Assembly (NCBI GenBank): GCA_964058845.1
Contig: CAXKVR010000056.1
Span: forward strand, 124,001-188,000
Length of the DNA: 64,000 nucleotides
Reading direction: 5' to 3'
Source: Carex sylvatica
Taxonomy: Eukaryota; Streptophyta; Magnoliopsida; Poales; Cyperaceae
Numbering within the stretch: the first letter of the stretch is position 1; every line of letters begins with the position of its first letter. Positions 1 through 11,939 of this stretch are shown here, in pieces. The notes beneath the pieces are model-generated. The model saw only the letters and a program-made list of their open reading frames with translations. It ran no database searches and was not told the origin of the DNA. The position numbers and the translations under genes were made by a program.

Positions 1-787
1 TATATGGCTGTGTTAGGAGAGGGAATAAACGAAGGAGGCATTCTCTCGTTAGCCACGGCAGTATAGAGGTTAATTTGAAGTTGGAAATTTATTTTGTTTT
101 CTTTTAATTAATTAATTTTCTATGGATTGAGAAGTAGGTGGAGAGCACGTACGGTTTGGGGTCAAGTTTGTTCTTGGCACGTTCAATCAATGAACTGTAA
201 GGATATGAACTATTGATTGAAGTTGGAAATTTATTGTTTTCTTTTAATTAATCAATTTTCTATGGATTTGGACATAGGTGGAGAGCACGGTTTGGGGTCA
301 ACTCAAGTTTGTTCTTGGCACGTTCAATCAATGAACTGTAAGGATATGAACAATTGATGCTACCTAATAGGTCGTGCTTCATATATGTCCTCCATTAATT
401 GATCATAAATAGATTTATTAATTAAAAGTATATTCACAACAATTTGTTGTATCATTTGCAGCCAACAAGCAAAAAAAATGTTCATTTAAATCTTTTTCTT
501 TCCTAAAAGAAATTAACAAATGACCTATCTTAATAAATAGATGCACAATATATCAAATATTGTTCAAGAATATCCTATACAAAAGCCGACATTTTTAAAA
601 ATACCCTTCTAAAAAAAATAGACAAAAAAAATAACCAAAAGACCACTAAATTTTCATAATTTCAGTTTAACACTTTTGTCATTTGTCGTTGCGGACATCA
701 AGAGGGTGTCCGTCATTTGTCATTGAGGACACCCTCTTGCCCTGTCCATAACAACAAATGACGGACATGACCATATATATATGCCAC
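1..787. other. Intergenic, no gene seen
   Basis: No coding region is supported here. The stretch holds a tandem duplication (77-357), a small inverted repeat around 691-740 (AGGGTGTCC and GGACACCCT), and otherwise AT-rich sequence. Confidence 0.5.
77..357. repeat. Tandem duplication, about 140-bp unit, two copies
   Basis: Unit 1 (about 77-218) and unit 2 (219 to about 357) both begin GAAGTTGGAAATTTATT. Both contain a TTTCTATGGATT block, GGTGGAGAGCACG, CGGTTTGGGGTCAA, and TTCTTGGCACGTTCAATCAA followed by TGAACTGTAAGGATATGAAC. They differ by a few substitutions and short indels, so the duplication is fairly recent. No coding potential is seen. Confidence 0.85.
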
Positions 788-3352
788 TTAGGACTGCTAA
801 TGATTAAGGTTCGGTGATGAGCATAAATTGTGATACTTTTACTTAGAATTTTATATCAATAACTTGACCAATTTCTATGCATTTAGTTTAATTTAATTTA
901 GAATTATATCAAGAATCAAGTTACTGCCGAAGTCTATTTAAATTTCAGGAAATGAAGTAAATTATAGATCTTCTCGCAAGTTTTCCGAAAAGTGGTAGAA
1001 CACTGAAAACAGAGTTACGGATAATGAGTTATGTCTATTTGAAGTTTGGTTCACAGCAGAAACATAGGCAGCACTCGGGCCGCACAGAATCCCACACGGA
1101 CCGCGCAGAGCAAATATGAAAATTTCAGCTTTCGACATCTTTTCGTATTTTTGTCATATATTGGCCATACGAACTCCGTTTTAGACAAATAAAGGCTTGC
1201 TGGAAAGATAACAATGAGATCTACAATTCTAGGAAGTTTATATATCAGAATTTGTAATGTGCAAGTCGCATGAACCTTTTTAGAATGACATCAACTTAAA
1301 TTTATTATCATATCTTACGAGATCTTGATTGATTCACCTTCCATCCTTGGTTGCTTTCTCCCCAAGTCACAAAATAGCTATAAAGGAGAGGAAAACAGCA
1401 GGAGGAATGGTATCTTCCCTTTGGGATCTCCCTTTCGGGGAGACCATCTCTGAGATACTAGATACCACCATTCTTCTTCACTTTGTTTCGAGGGCTTGGA
1501 AAGATGAGACTCGGCATGGAGCTTGTTTTCTTTGAGTTTTATCATTTCTTTCTTCTTTATATTTGTGTTGTTTTCTCTTAAACTATGTTAGTTTAGACTC
1601 TTTAGTTTCTAGGGTTATGATGTAGTCGAATATTTTATTTTATATGCTAGTTATTTAAATCTGTGTTGATATTTGTGTTTGTTTGCTTGAGTAGTATTTT
1701 AATTGCTTAGTTGAAATTGCTTGAATTATTCTTGGTTTACTGTTAGATATACTGCAACATATTTCTTGTAATTTAGCCTTGATATTTCTCTTAACTAGAC
1801 TAAGTACATAAGGTAGGTTTGTAAGCCGAGAGATAAAACTAATTATTAGCCGAGAGGTGAAACTTTTCATGCATCGAGAGATGATTGATACCTTTAGTAA
1901 ACCAAACAAGTAATTTAGGTAGAATACCAACAAACGAGAGTTGAGGTTTAGAAACCTAAGAGGGTAGAAATTACAATTCCAGTATCGTATTTATTAAAGC
2001 CAACAAACAAGAGTTGAGGTTTAGGAACATCAGGTACGGTCAATAGAACCCTACACAAAACTATAAATACATAAACGAATGGTTGCTGTATTAACTCGAG
2101 GGCCATGCGCCCCGCATCAGGTACCGAGAGGCAGAATTGAAGATGAAATCAGAAACTCTGGAAATGCCTTTTTATTATTGATTGAAACTAAGTTTATTTT
2201 CTTTCTTACAATTTATTATTGTCGTTGAATTGTTAGGATCATAAATATCCAAAACCAACCTTTTTCAACATCTAGTTTTTAATTAATTTAACTAGAGTTT
2301 AGTTTAGATCTGAACCGTTACTGTGATCGATACCCGATAATATACTACGCGATAGAATTATGTACTTGCAATCTGACTCGAAAGTGTATTTAAGGTTTAA
2401 AAGGTACAGTTTACTGTACTGAAACTTTGTTCCTTACCTTTTGGTGTAACATTCGGCTCGGCTGGGCTCAATGAAAGAAGCAAAATGATTTGGCTCTAAC
2501 TCGGCTCGCTTTTAAAAGAAAAAAGCTCGGCTCATGTAAACACTTGACTCGACTCGGCTTGGCTCGGCTCGTGAGCTCGCGAGCTGACTCATATATTTAC
2601 TTATTTTCCTAGATTTATTTACATAAGAACAAAGGATCTCTATTTATTAGTTTGAAATTTGGAAAAAACTTATGTAATAGCTGTGAAAATATGCAATAGC
2701 TATTATTGTCATGGAATTTCGAAATATGAAAAAATTTCAAATTTGAAAATATGAAAAATTGGAAATAAACCAGCTATTGTTGTCATGGAAATTCCAAATT
2801 TCAAGTTTATAAAAAAATTTCAAATTTCAAATTTTTTTCAAAATTTCAAATTAATTGTCGAAATTTTAAATTTAATTTTTTTGAAAATTGAACTTTTTGA
2901 AATTTTAAAATTTTGAAATTTAAAAAAAAATTGAAATTTGAAACATTTTGAAATTTGGAAATTTCATGACAACAATAGCTGGTTTATTTCCAAATTGGGA
3001 GAATTTTTTATATTTCGAAATTCCATGACAATAATAGCTATTACATATTTCCACATCTATTACAATATTAAACAAGTTTTTTTTTCAAATTTCAAAGTAA
3101 CAGATAGAGATGTTTTGTTCTTATGAAAATAAATCTAGAAAAATAAGTAAAAATATGAGCCGGCTCACAAGTTCGTGAGTCGAGCTGAATCGAGTCAACT
3201 GTTTACATGAGCCGAGTCAAGCCAATTTTTTCTTTCAAAAGTGAGCCGAGTCGAGTTCAAGCTTTTTTCAGTTTCGAGTCCAATTTATTATGAAATATTG
3301 AGCCGCTCAAGTCATTGATTTGCGAGTCGGCTCGACTCATTAGCAGCCCTAA
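788..3352. mobile_element. hAT-like foldback element, interrupted by a solo LTR
   Basis: The ends are inverted copies, TTAGGACTGCTAATGA on the left and TCATTAGCAGCCCTAA on the right. The flanks are TATGCCAC (780-787) and TTTGCCAC (3353-3360), a 7/8 match to an 8-bp target duplication. The arms extend inward for hundreds of bases as GCTCGGCTCG-type repeats (2455-2590) and their inverse (3160-3345). The centre (2640-3120) is an AT-rich palindrome of TTTCAAATTT/AAATTTGAAA motifs. No transposase is encoded, so it is non-autonomous. The 8-bp duplication and terminal sequence point to hAT, which is an inference. Confidence 0.75.
815..2451 (+). mobile_element. Solo LTR of an LTR retrotransposon, 1637 bp
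   Basis: It starts TGATGAGCATAAATT and ends GGTGTAACA (TG...CA). The 5-bp duplication TTCGG flanks it at 810-814 and 2452-2456, and removing it restores the terminal arm of the surrounding hAT-like element. There is no internal retrotransposon sequence, as expected after LTR-LTR recombination. It is related to the minus-strand insertion at 20331-22268: both carry AGAATCAAGTTACTG near the start and GATCGATACCC followed by CTTGCA near the end. LTRs starting TGATGAGC occur in some plant Ty3/gypsy families, but the superfamily is an inference. Confidence 0.82.
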
Positions 3353-3838
3353 TTTGCCACTACTGGGAAAGAGAAAATCATAATTTCATTCTTGCGCCAA
3401 ATCTCTTTGAATTCAGATAAGTTTTCTCTTATTTTCCTATTTCAATTTCGAGAAAAACAGTTTGCTATTGGTTGAAATTGCTATCCACCATTGAGGTCCG
3501 AACCATTGCCTATCGCCCCGATAGGAAATATGTACCCATACGCCATCAGTATGAGCCGATGGCATTAAGCTCTAACACAATCGGTTACAAATTAGGGACC
3601 GATGAGAATATTAATTTTTTATCCGTTAAATATGTCGTTAATATAGAAACACCATCGTCTCTGGGTGTTACTAGCCGTTAGCAAAAGTGTATTACATCAT
3701 CGGATGTGTTTAAGTTGGCGTTTGCATGTCCTAGTTTGCCATCTGTTATTACTTTGGACCGTTGGTGATTTGTTTTCATATATTTAATTATATATGCTTG
3801 TATTAGGGGCTAGCCCCCATATATATATATATATATAT
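3353..3838. other. Intergenic; possible remnant of a CACTA-type terminus
   Basis: CACTACTGGGAAAGAG at about 3358 resembles the CACTA(C)TRGAAAA terminus of plant CACTA transposons. Some ATCGG/CCGATG motifs follow, as in CACTA subterminal repeats. No matching opposite end or transposase is visible, so this is only a hint. The segment ends in a (TA)n run (3820-3838). Confidence 0.3.
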
Positions 3839-4216
3839 GGAGGGATCAAGTTACAATATTTTTTGAGTTACAACAAGCATTTTCTACATTTTTAAAGTCC
3901 AAATCATCGATCCAAACCGTTAGATGTGATCTCCACAATAAAATGTGCTTGGAGACCAAATTTTATATTTTTTGGAATTTGTTTACTATTTATTAAGATG
4001 GGTATAAAATTCAATGGTCTGAATTTGACTAGTTTTTGTACCCATCTTAATAAATAGTAAAAAAATTCCAAAAAATGTAAAATTTGGTATCCAAGCACAT
4101 TTTATTGTGGAGATCATGTTGAACGGTTTGGATCGACGATTTGGACTTTGAAAATGTAGAAAATACTTGTTGTAACTTGTTGTAACTCAAAAAATGTTGT
4201 AACTTGATCCCTCCTC
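3839..4216. mobile_element. Foldback MITE, core family, copy a
   Basis: This is an almost complete palindrome. The outer arms are GGAGGGATCAAGTTACAA and its inverse ending TTGATCCCTCCTCT. The core arms carry GTGCTTGGAGACCAAATTTT and the sequence ACTATTTATTAAG, facing their inverted copies TTAATAAATAGTAAAAAAATT and AATTTGGTATCCAAGCAC. There is no ORF of interest. It adjoins a (TA)n microsatellite on the left and copy b directly on the right. Confidence 0.85.
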
Positions 4217-4635
4217 TAGAGTAAGTCTACCATACATTGCAATGCATAGGCACCTCTATGCATTGGACTATAAATCATGGATTCAAAGTCCAAATGACCG
4301 ATCCAAACCGTTCATCTTGTTCTCCATATTAATATGTGCTTGGAGACCAAATTTTATATTTTTTGGAATTTTTTTACTATTTATTAAGTCACTTTGAAAA
4401 TTACTGATCCAACGGTGCCTTTTGATTTTACTGTAACCGTTGGATCAGCGATTTTCAATGTGGCTTAATAAATAGTAAAAAAATCCCAAAAAATGTAAAA
4501 TTTGGTCTCCAAGCACATATTAATATGGAGAACAAGATGAACGGTTTGGATCGATCATTTGAACTTTGAATATGGTGATTTATAGTCCAATGCATAGAGG
4601 TGCCTATGTATTGCAATGTATGGTAGACTTACTCT
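4217..4635. mobile_element. Foldback MITE, core family, copy b
   Basis: It has the same core hairpin as copy a, but with wholly different outer arms: AGAGTAAGTCTACCATACAT at the left and the inverse ATGTATGGTAGACTTACTCT at the right. The middle holds GATCCAACGG facing CCGTTGGATC. It lies head to tail against copy a and is followed by (TA)n. Confidence 0.88.
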
Positions 4636-4669
4636 ATATATATATATATATATATACATATATATAGAT

Positions 4670-5081
4670 AGAGAATAAAAGTACCATGCTTTGCAAATTA
4701 AAGTGGGTGTTTTAATTTGTACTCATATCTCTAGTTTCAAAGTTCAAAATGTCAATTTGAATTGTTCAAGTTTACATCCATGTTAAATTATGCTTGGAGA
4801 TCAAATTTTATATTTTTTTTTGGAAATTTTTTACTATCTTTATAGAATTTTTCAAAATCAGTGTTTTTCAGAAAATTCTTGGACCATCAAAACAGTAATT
4901 TTCAAAAATTCTAAAAAAATAGTAAATAAATTTCAAAAAAAATATAAAATTTGGTCTCCGAGCACGATTTAATATGGATATCAGCTTCAATGGTTCTAAT
5001 CGATGTTTTGAACTTTAAAACTAGAGATATAACCACAAATTAAAACACTCACTTTAATTTACAAAGCATGGTAGCCTTACT
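4670..5081. mobile_element. Foldback MITE, core family, copy c
   Basis: The outer arms are AGTACCATGCTTTGCAAATT and the inverse AATTTACAAAGCATGGTAGC. The core again carries GCTTGGAGATCAAATTTTAT and its inverse. It sits between two (TA)n runs, the right-hand one continuing into (GA)n. Confidence 0.83.
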
Positions 5082-5104
5082 ATATATATATATAGAGAGA
5101 GAGA

Positions 5105-5262
5105 GTTGGGCTAAAATGAGCCATGACTTATTTCGCGTTGGTGAAACATGGGTTATTTTAGCCATTTTAAAAATTCAAACAACCGATTCGAACCGTTCAT
5201 CTTGTTCTCCATATTGAAATGTGCTTGGAGACCAAATTTTATATTTTTTGGAATATAAAATT
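5105..5262. mobile_element. Foldback MITE, core family, copy d (left half only)
   Basis: An outer arm starting TTGGGCTAAAATGAGCC leads into CCGTTCATCTTGTTCTCCAT and GTGCTTGGAGACCAAATTTT. The sequence then breaks off at about 5255 with no inverse arm, so only one half survives. Confidence 0.7.
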
Positions 5263-6344
5263 TAGCCCTATCATTTAGCGCCTTAAAGAACTTAGACAGA
5301 CTAAAGAGACAAAAAAAATAATAGTCTGTATTATTAATTAATACTGTAAATTTTTTTTTGTAAGTTTTAAAAAATATTATTTAATTATTTTTGGAGATAT
5401 TTGATATGTTATAGAGTTAGGTTGAACAAATATGTGAGTTTGTATGATTTTCAAAGATAAATATGTAATTATTGATTTTGGAGGGATACATATGTAATAT
5501 TGAATCTTTTAAGGGACATACATAAAATTGCCCCTTAAATTTAATAAAAAGTAAAATAATAAATAAAAAACTGAATAAATTTTGAAAGTAATTGAAAATT
5601 GACCCATGAATAAGAGGCAACTTAATGCAACAATTTATTATAAAATCAGAAATTCTAAATGGTAATTTAAAGTAACTTCATTCTAAATCATAAAATATTT
5701 TTTTAATCAAAATTACTTTAGTACATGACCTATAATCATTTTAGACTAAGTTATGAATTTTAAAAATAATCTCAATTAACAAATAACTCTATATACAATT
5801 AGAATGAAGGATACAGCTATACATTAGAACTAATTGTCCAAACACTTGTTACTAAAAGTAAAAAATGAGCGACAAAAAAATATAAATTAATCACATAGAT
5901 AAATAAACCTAAAAGAAATGTTTCATATTATTTGTTTGCAATTGCATTAAACATGGATTAATGTGATGCTATTAATTAAGCATTGCACTGTTGACATTGG
6001 TTGCAACTATTTTTAGGGATCTATTTAGACATGCCATAATCCTCTTCGGTTTCATTCATTACACATGAGGATGATGTAAATAGCTCCCAGGTCCCAACTT
6101 TTATTCTAGCATGATGGACAAGGTAATTACTATATTTACTGACAATGTCCCATTAATCATGACAGGTTCTTTTGCTAAAAGTCCAAATTGAAGTAAAATA
6201 AAATCACTTTACCGAATTTCATGATCATATTTATTGACTAAAACAAATTAAGCAATAAATCAATTGACAAAAAGAAAACGAAAAGGAGAAGAAAGACAAT
6301 AAATACACCTCTGTTTCTATAGGATCAGTTGAGCCCAATATTAT
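5263..6344. other. Intergenic, nothing recognised
   Basis: Very AT-rich sequence with no supported gene, tRNA or clear repeat. The short open frames here have no recognisable domains. Confidence 0.5.
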
Positions 6345-9300
6345 TAGAACCGAACCGGACATCGAACTGGTAAAGCTTCGGGTCAATAATTCACTGGTCG
6401 GATCGATGGGTCAATCGGTTCAACCGCTGGTTTTTTAAAACATATATAACTTATTATCCTAGAGCTAAAATAGCTATTTACTTTTATCTTTATGTATAAA
6501 TTTGATAAAATAAAACATATATATAACTCTAACAAAGAATAACATCTCTAAAAAATAGATAAAAATCATAAAATAAAAAAATAACATAATAGAAGTTTAA
6601 TATTTTGATAGCACTGACTTGAATTGTTGACACATTCCATGTTATAAAGTAGTCTCACAGTCATACATTTTAAATAATCTAATACAACAAAATAATTGTT
6701 TAATATAAAAGCTTAAGAAAATTAACCATAAATGCATAAGAATTAGAATTTTGAGGCTGACTAGCCAAAATGCCAAGCGGTAACTGAAATATCCTGATAT
6801 ATATCATTGTTAGGAGTTGCATATCCTGGTTCTTCTTCTACGATTTCTCTAGCATCAACACTTTGATTTCCTTGCTCTTGGACTCTGTGTTATATGTGCA
6901 TGGATCTTCAATCTCATCATCAGAATCAAATTCATCCAAATTCAAAACTTCATCTACAAAATGATAAGTATAAGTAATAATGTAATTAGAATTCAAAAAT
7001 ATCTTATATTTAAGTTTATAATTCAAAATGGATATAAAAAACTCACCATTGTCTTCATTAGTTTGTATCTTAAGTCTAGCCATTTGTTTACGAAATTCCT
7101 CAATTTCATCAACCGTCAAAAATGGTGGATCATCCTCTAAAACTCAATTGCCATTATCATTAAAATCTTCAAAATTAATAGGATCATAATTTCTACCACG
7201 GGATGATACCCTGTAATTCACAATAAACATTTTTTTTTTTTTTGTTGGAAAATATAATTTCATTTTACATGTAAAATTTTTCCTACCTTTCATTCAATAA
7301 CAGAACCTCAATTTTATATCAGTCATGACAAAATTGGATCTGTACCAAGTACATTATACTTACCAGACATCTACTTACTAGGTTGGTGACTCACATTACT
7401 CCAAGATGATACTTATTTTGGTATTACATAAAGCCAGTACTAGAGATTCATTCTTTTTTTCTCAAAGCACATCCAGACAACATAAGAATAAGATAACATC
7501 TTGATATTTTTTATACCTTTCATAGAGATATCTTTCTTTTTGAGTTTGGTCTGAGTAGTAAATTTAGGTCAATAACCAAATCATGAAAGGGAGAACTGAA
7601 AATCAAGGGAAAAATGACTGGCAAATTAAGAAGACTAATATTTTTCATACCTTTGATGCAATCTCAAATTATATCAAACATAAACAAGATCATTCAACCT
7701 TTGGTGCTCCATCCTATTCCTTTTTTTTTAGTGAATGAACTCAAACACACTCTAATTTCTCTCACATCCAGATGAACTGCAAGTTTGACCCAAGATGCGA
7801 ATGGCTAATTTTTGTAGATTTGGTGCACTGCTACCAAATGTTATCCACCATTCATCTACAAAAGTATTGACAAATGTAAATTTGCTAAATAATACTATGA
7901 TATATTATGTGATATTATATTAACATAAAATAAATTAATGTATTAACTAAAAGCTAATAAGTATATTACTTGGAGGCATCTGAGAACGATTACGAATGGC
8001 ACTAGTTCTCCCAAAATCTCCTTTTGCATTTCGAAACAATTTCATCTCACCAATCAGTTTGGTTTGTAATCCTACTTGTCCATGAGCGAACCTTTCTATC
8101 ACATCATGCACACCAGAGATGGTTTTTCGATGTTTGGAAAATTCAGTACTATTATACTGATTGGATGGATTGAACCAATACCCCCCTGCGTGGAGATCCT
8201 TGCTGAGTTGTTTATCCCAACGTGTTTCAATTATTTCTAGAAATGGCTGTGCTACCTTTTTCTTTCTTTGGAACCTCCAACCGATTTCTTCTTTAGCAGC
8301 ATGAATAGCACCATACAAGAAACCCATTGCTAGTCTCTCATCACTATCAACTATGCGAATGACACGAACTAGCGATTCAGTTATTTGGCAAATTGTTGCA
8401 CAATTTTTCTAAAACTGTTGGTCTAGAACATCTTCTTTAATTTCTTACCCTTCTTTTCTTTTGCATATGATGATATCGTCCACTCTCTAGATGTCACCAT
8501 GGCACGCAATGCATCCTTTTGTGTATAGATGCTTTGCAGAGCAATAAAATTAGTCGCAAAACGTGTTGGTGCGGGTCGAAGTATTTCTCTTCCTTTAGTG
8601 AATTGTCTCATCAAATGTAAAGGATAGCAATGGTTGTATATGTACTTCGTCATGCTCGATGCTGTATCAACTACTGTTCCAACTTCAACCAATTTTCCTA
8701 TATCTGAGAGCATCAAATTTATGCAATGGGCAGCACAAGGTGACAATAAAGAGTACGAAATTCTCCTTCTAGAAGCCTACCTAAAAACAGTTCCAAAGAA
8801 AATTTAGTGTTCTTCTACCTTCAAATAAAATAAATAAGAAGTCTAAAAAAAATTACGTGCAGCAACATAATTTCTTCCATTATCAGTCACTATATGCACC
8901 ACATTTTCAGAGCCAACAAATTGCACAACTTCTTTGAATAGTTTGAACAATATTTCTGCAGTTTTGGATTCCTCCGTTGCATCAATGAACTTCAAGAACA
9001 CCGTTCCCTTTGGGCATTGCACTAAAAAAATTATTAACGTTCTTCTCCTTTGATCAGTCCAACCGTCAGCCATTATAGTGCAACCAGTCTCCTTCCACAC
9101 ACTACGAAATCCCTCAACAAAATTCTTTACTTCTTCAGTGTTTTTTTCAAGCAAATAACCACGGAGATCATGAAAATTCGGGCCTCGATAGCCAGGCCCA
9201 AAACTAGCAATTGCATCCAACATGGGTTGATAATACTTGGAGTTAGAAGCATTGAAAGGGACTCCAGCATCAACCATCCACTTGAACACTGATAAATCAA

Positions 9301-10964
9301 CCTTCTCTTTGACTTCTTTTGATTGCAAAACACTCTTCATAGATGGTTGAGCACCGGGTGTGGTACGAGGCATGAAGCAGTGGCTAGCACCAAGTTTTGC
9401 ATTTGTTTTTACTACTTCTAACCTTTTCTGGTTAGCAACTAGTTGTCCTCCACTTAAAGTAACATGTCTGCCCTTGGAGCTAGAAGGGGCTGACATATTG
9501 CCTTCTTCTTCATTAGTCAGATCAATAGGAGTGGTCTTTCATCGGAATGACTTCGTTCATCCAGTTCATTTAACCTCCGTTTCTTGTTGGAAAATTCGTC
9601 AATACTTTGTTGCATTTGAAACTGACCTCTTGCGGTACCTTTTTGCATGGCACTACATCTCCTCTTACACTAGCTAGGTGCTTCTTAAAACGGTTAATAC
9701 CACCGCCTTGAAATATTTTATCACAATAGAGGCAGATAATGGCCTTCATATTTTTATTCCTCACAACAACAATGCGTTCAACACAATGTCTCCAAGTCGG
9801 ATCTGTTTTCCCTCTTGTGGCAGCTTTAGGAGAAGTTGGGGGTACAGATTCATTTCCCTCAAGGTTAATTGCTGATATAGTTCCTTTAAAACAAGAATAA
9901 TTAGTTCAATTCATCCAAGGTTGCTTCAGAGGTTAAACTTTGGTGGGAATTTTGCTAACGAGTAGTATTGGTATCGCCAAGTTAAAAGGCTGGTACTGGT
10001 AAGTTAGAAGCTTTAATTTTTTCTTTCCCTTTCATTTTTTTTTCTATTCACTATTGTGCTTTAAGCATGTAGATCACCTTAAAATAATCACCTTATCATA
10101 ATAAACCCAGAGACAATTTAGCCTAAACTAACCCTAAGAAAAAAATTTATTCACTGTTTTGCATTATAAATTGAATCCTAATGCAAAACAGCATGAACTA
10201 ACCCTAAGAAAATTTAACCTAAACATAATATCTAACCCGAAACCTAAAACAATATGAATTATATCAAATAACGTGACAATTTAAGCTGAATATAAAACAT
10301 GAAAGAAGTTATTATGTAATATAGATCAAATTGTGTTGGCTGTTGTGCTTTAAGCATGTAGATCAAATTTACAGTAAAGTTCACAAATCAATTTGGTACT
10401 AACTGAGTTAAGGTGGTACTGGACCAAAATGCTCTTTTGTTTGAGCATTTCATCAAACATCTTACATGCATGAACTATTCAATAAAATTATTCAATAAAA
10501 TTAACTCAAAGTTGTCATAAAATTACTTACTGTTCTTGATCTCAGTAGCACCTTTTGTGATTCGGATTCAATTGAAGTAGAAGGGGATTTGAATGAGTTA
10601 ATCCACCACCAAATTAACAATAGAGAGGAGGTCAAAGTAGAAGGGGATTTGAATGAGATTTCAGAAAAATATCTTTCCATCTCTACCACCGAGAGAAGGC
10701 AAGAGATCAGTGGAGAATCGGGAAAAAAAATTGAGAAAGGAGAAATTCAGTAGGTAAGAAATCCCATGAGAGAGATTTGAAGAGAGATGTTTTGAACCGG
10801 AGTTTTACATCGGTTGAAATCAACGGGTTTTAACTGGAAACCGGGCGGTTTAATAACATGTTGACGGTTCAATGCATAAAGCGATTCAATTGATGAACCA
10901 AACCGGACAGGTGATCGGTTCTGGTTTTTTTCGACTGAACCGGTCGGTCCGATCCGGTTCTGAT
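6345..10964 (-). mobile_element. Decayed autonomous hAT transposon
   Basis: The ends form an imperfect inverted repeat, TAGAACCGAACCGGAC on the left and GTCCGATCCGGTTCTGAT on the right, followed inward by CGGTT/AACCG-rich subterminal sequence (6350-6440 and 10800-10960). The best candidate 8-bp duplication is AATATTAT/AATACTAG, only 6 of 8. It contains a broken hAT transposase gene on the minus strand. The boundaries may be off by a few bases. Confidence 0.78.
6838..9764 (-). pseudogene. hAT transposase pseudogene (BED finger, DUF659, hAT dimerisation)
   Basis: Reading leftwards, a BED-type zinc finger (CLYC near 9730, then H-x-L-A) is followed by a DUF659-like block (8843-9496) with TIMADGWTD and HIVTDNGRNYVAA. 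Next comes SPCAAHCINLML (about 8746), then a central region (7947-8327). The C-terminal hAT dimerisation motif is at about 7640-7860 (SSAPNLQKLAIRIL, SSGCERN). An acidic tail (DEFDSDDEIEDP) lies near 6838-7119. Several frameshifts (for example near 9590-9500 and just before SPCAAHC) and internal stops, including one where the family has W after CERN, break the frame. The conserved part of the family binds terminal repeats and catalyses cut-and-paste transposition; this copy cannot make the protein. Confidence 0.85.
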
Positions 10965-11227
10965 AATACTAGTTTAGCCTATTTATAATGCAAAACCCAA
11001 AAAAAAATGCCGGGCCGTTGATTTATTCCACGATTCTGAATTTAAATTTCAGGTCGTGGAATTATTCAACGGTTCTGAATTTAAATTCTAGATCGTAGAT
11101 TATTTCACGGTTTGGAATAAAAAAGGGACCGTGAATTTTTTTCACATTTTGGACATTTTTTAAATTTCGATCAGAACTTGGTTATTTTTATTAAAATATT
11201 TTAAAAAGTGAGTAAAAATAAAAATGT
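10965..11227. other. Intergenic, short imperfect repeats
   Basis: Holds two imperfect copies of a block around GATTCTGAATTTAAATTTC and GGTTCTGAATTTAAATTCT (about 11030-11090). No gene is seen. The left terminus of copy A should fall here but is not recognisable. Confidence 0.4.
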
Positions 11228-11500
11228 CAGCTTCGTTTCCAAAATACGCACTCAAATCTTCTCCAGTGACCAAAAACATTGTTGACCCCCTCCCTCTCTC
11301 CATTTCGTTTTTTTCTCATCACCCTCTTGACCACGACGCCAATTAAGCTTCCTTTCCCATGTATCTCCTCAAGCTCCTTCTCTCTCCTGTCGATCCAGCG
11401 GTTCAGCCTACCTTCCGTCGATCCAGTGCTTCGACCTCCCTTCTTCTTCAACCCCTCGCTTGGCCTTCTTGATGAACCTTCGCCTTGGCATCCGTGCCCC

Positions 11501-11854
11501 TGTTGAAATTAATGTTTTTGGTAAAAAAAAGTAATAAATAAATGGGTCAATTAGTCAAATGGTTAGATGAATGTATTTTGAATTTTTAGATAGATTAATT
11601 ATGTATGTTTTCAAGGGTCATGTTGGATAGTGCAATTCATGCACTTGATATTTGTGTTGTGTTTAATTATATTTATGTTCTTGGGTTTGTAAAAGGTCAC
11701 CATATGGCCTATAAATATGAAGTATGTCATTTGTAAGAGCATCTCAAGATAATAGAAAAAATTTCTGCATAAGAGTTCTTCTCTTTTCTATTTCTCTCTT
11801 CTACTAAATATAAAGTATAAAATAAAATAACAAAAGGCCATGAAGAGGCCAACA
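11501..11854 (+). repeat. 5' LTR of the copia element
   Basis: It begins TGTTGAAATTAATG and ends AGAGGCCAACA. It is highly similar to the 3' LTR at 14579-14930, differing at scattered positions. TATAAATATGAAG at about 11710 is a plausible TATA box. Confidence 0.94.
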
Positions 11855-11858
11855 TAAT

Positions 11859-11870
11859 TGGTATCAGAGC
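11859..11870 (+). other. Primer binding site (tRNA-Met initiator)
   Basis: TGGTATCAGAGC begins four bases after the 5' LTR. It is the standard plant copia primer site matching the 3' end of initiator tRNA-Met. Confidence 0.93.
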
Positions 11871-11939
11871 CAGGTTGTGTGATAGTTCAAGTGAGGTTTC
11901 TCTATTAGAAGTGTGAAAGAAAACAAAATTGAGAGAGCG

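Noticed and set aside
1329..1535. Short open frame in the LTR at 815-2451
   Set aside because: It lies inside a non-coding LTR and its counterpart in the related LTR is not conserved as a frame.
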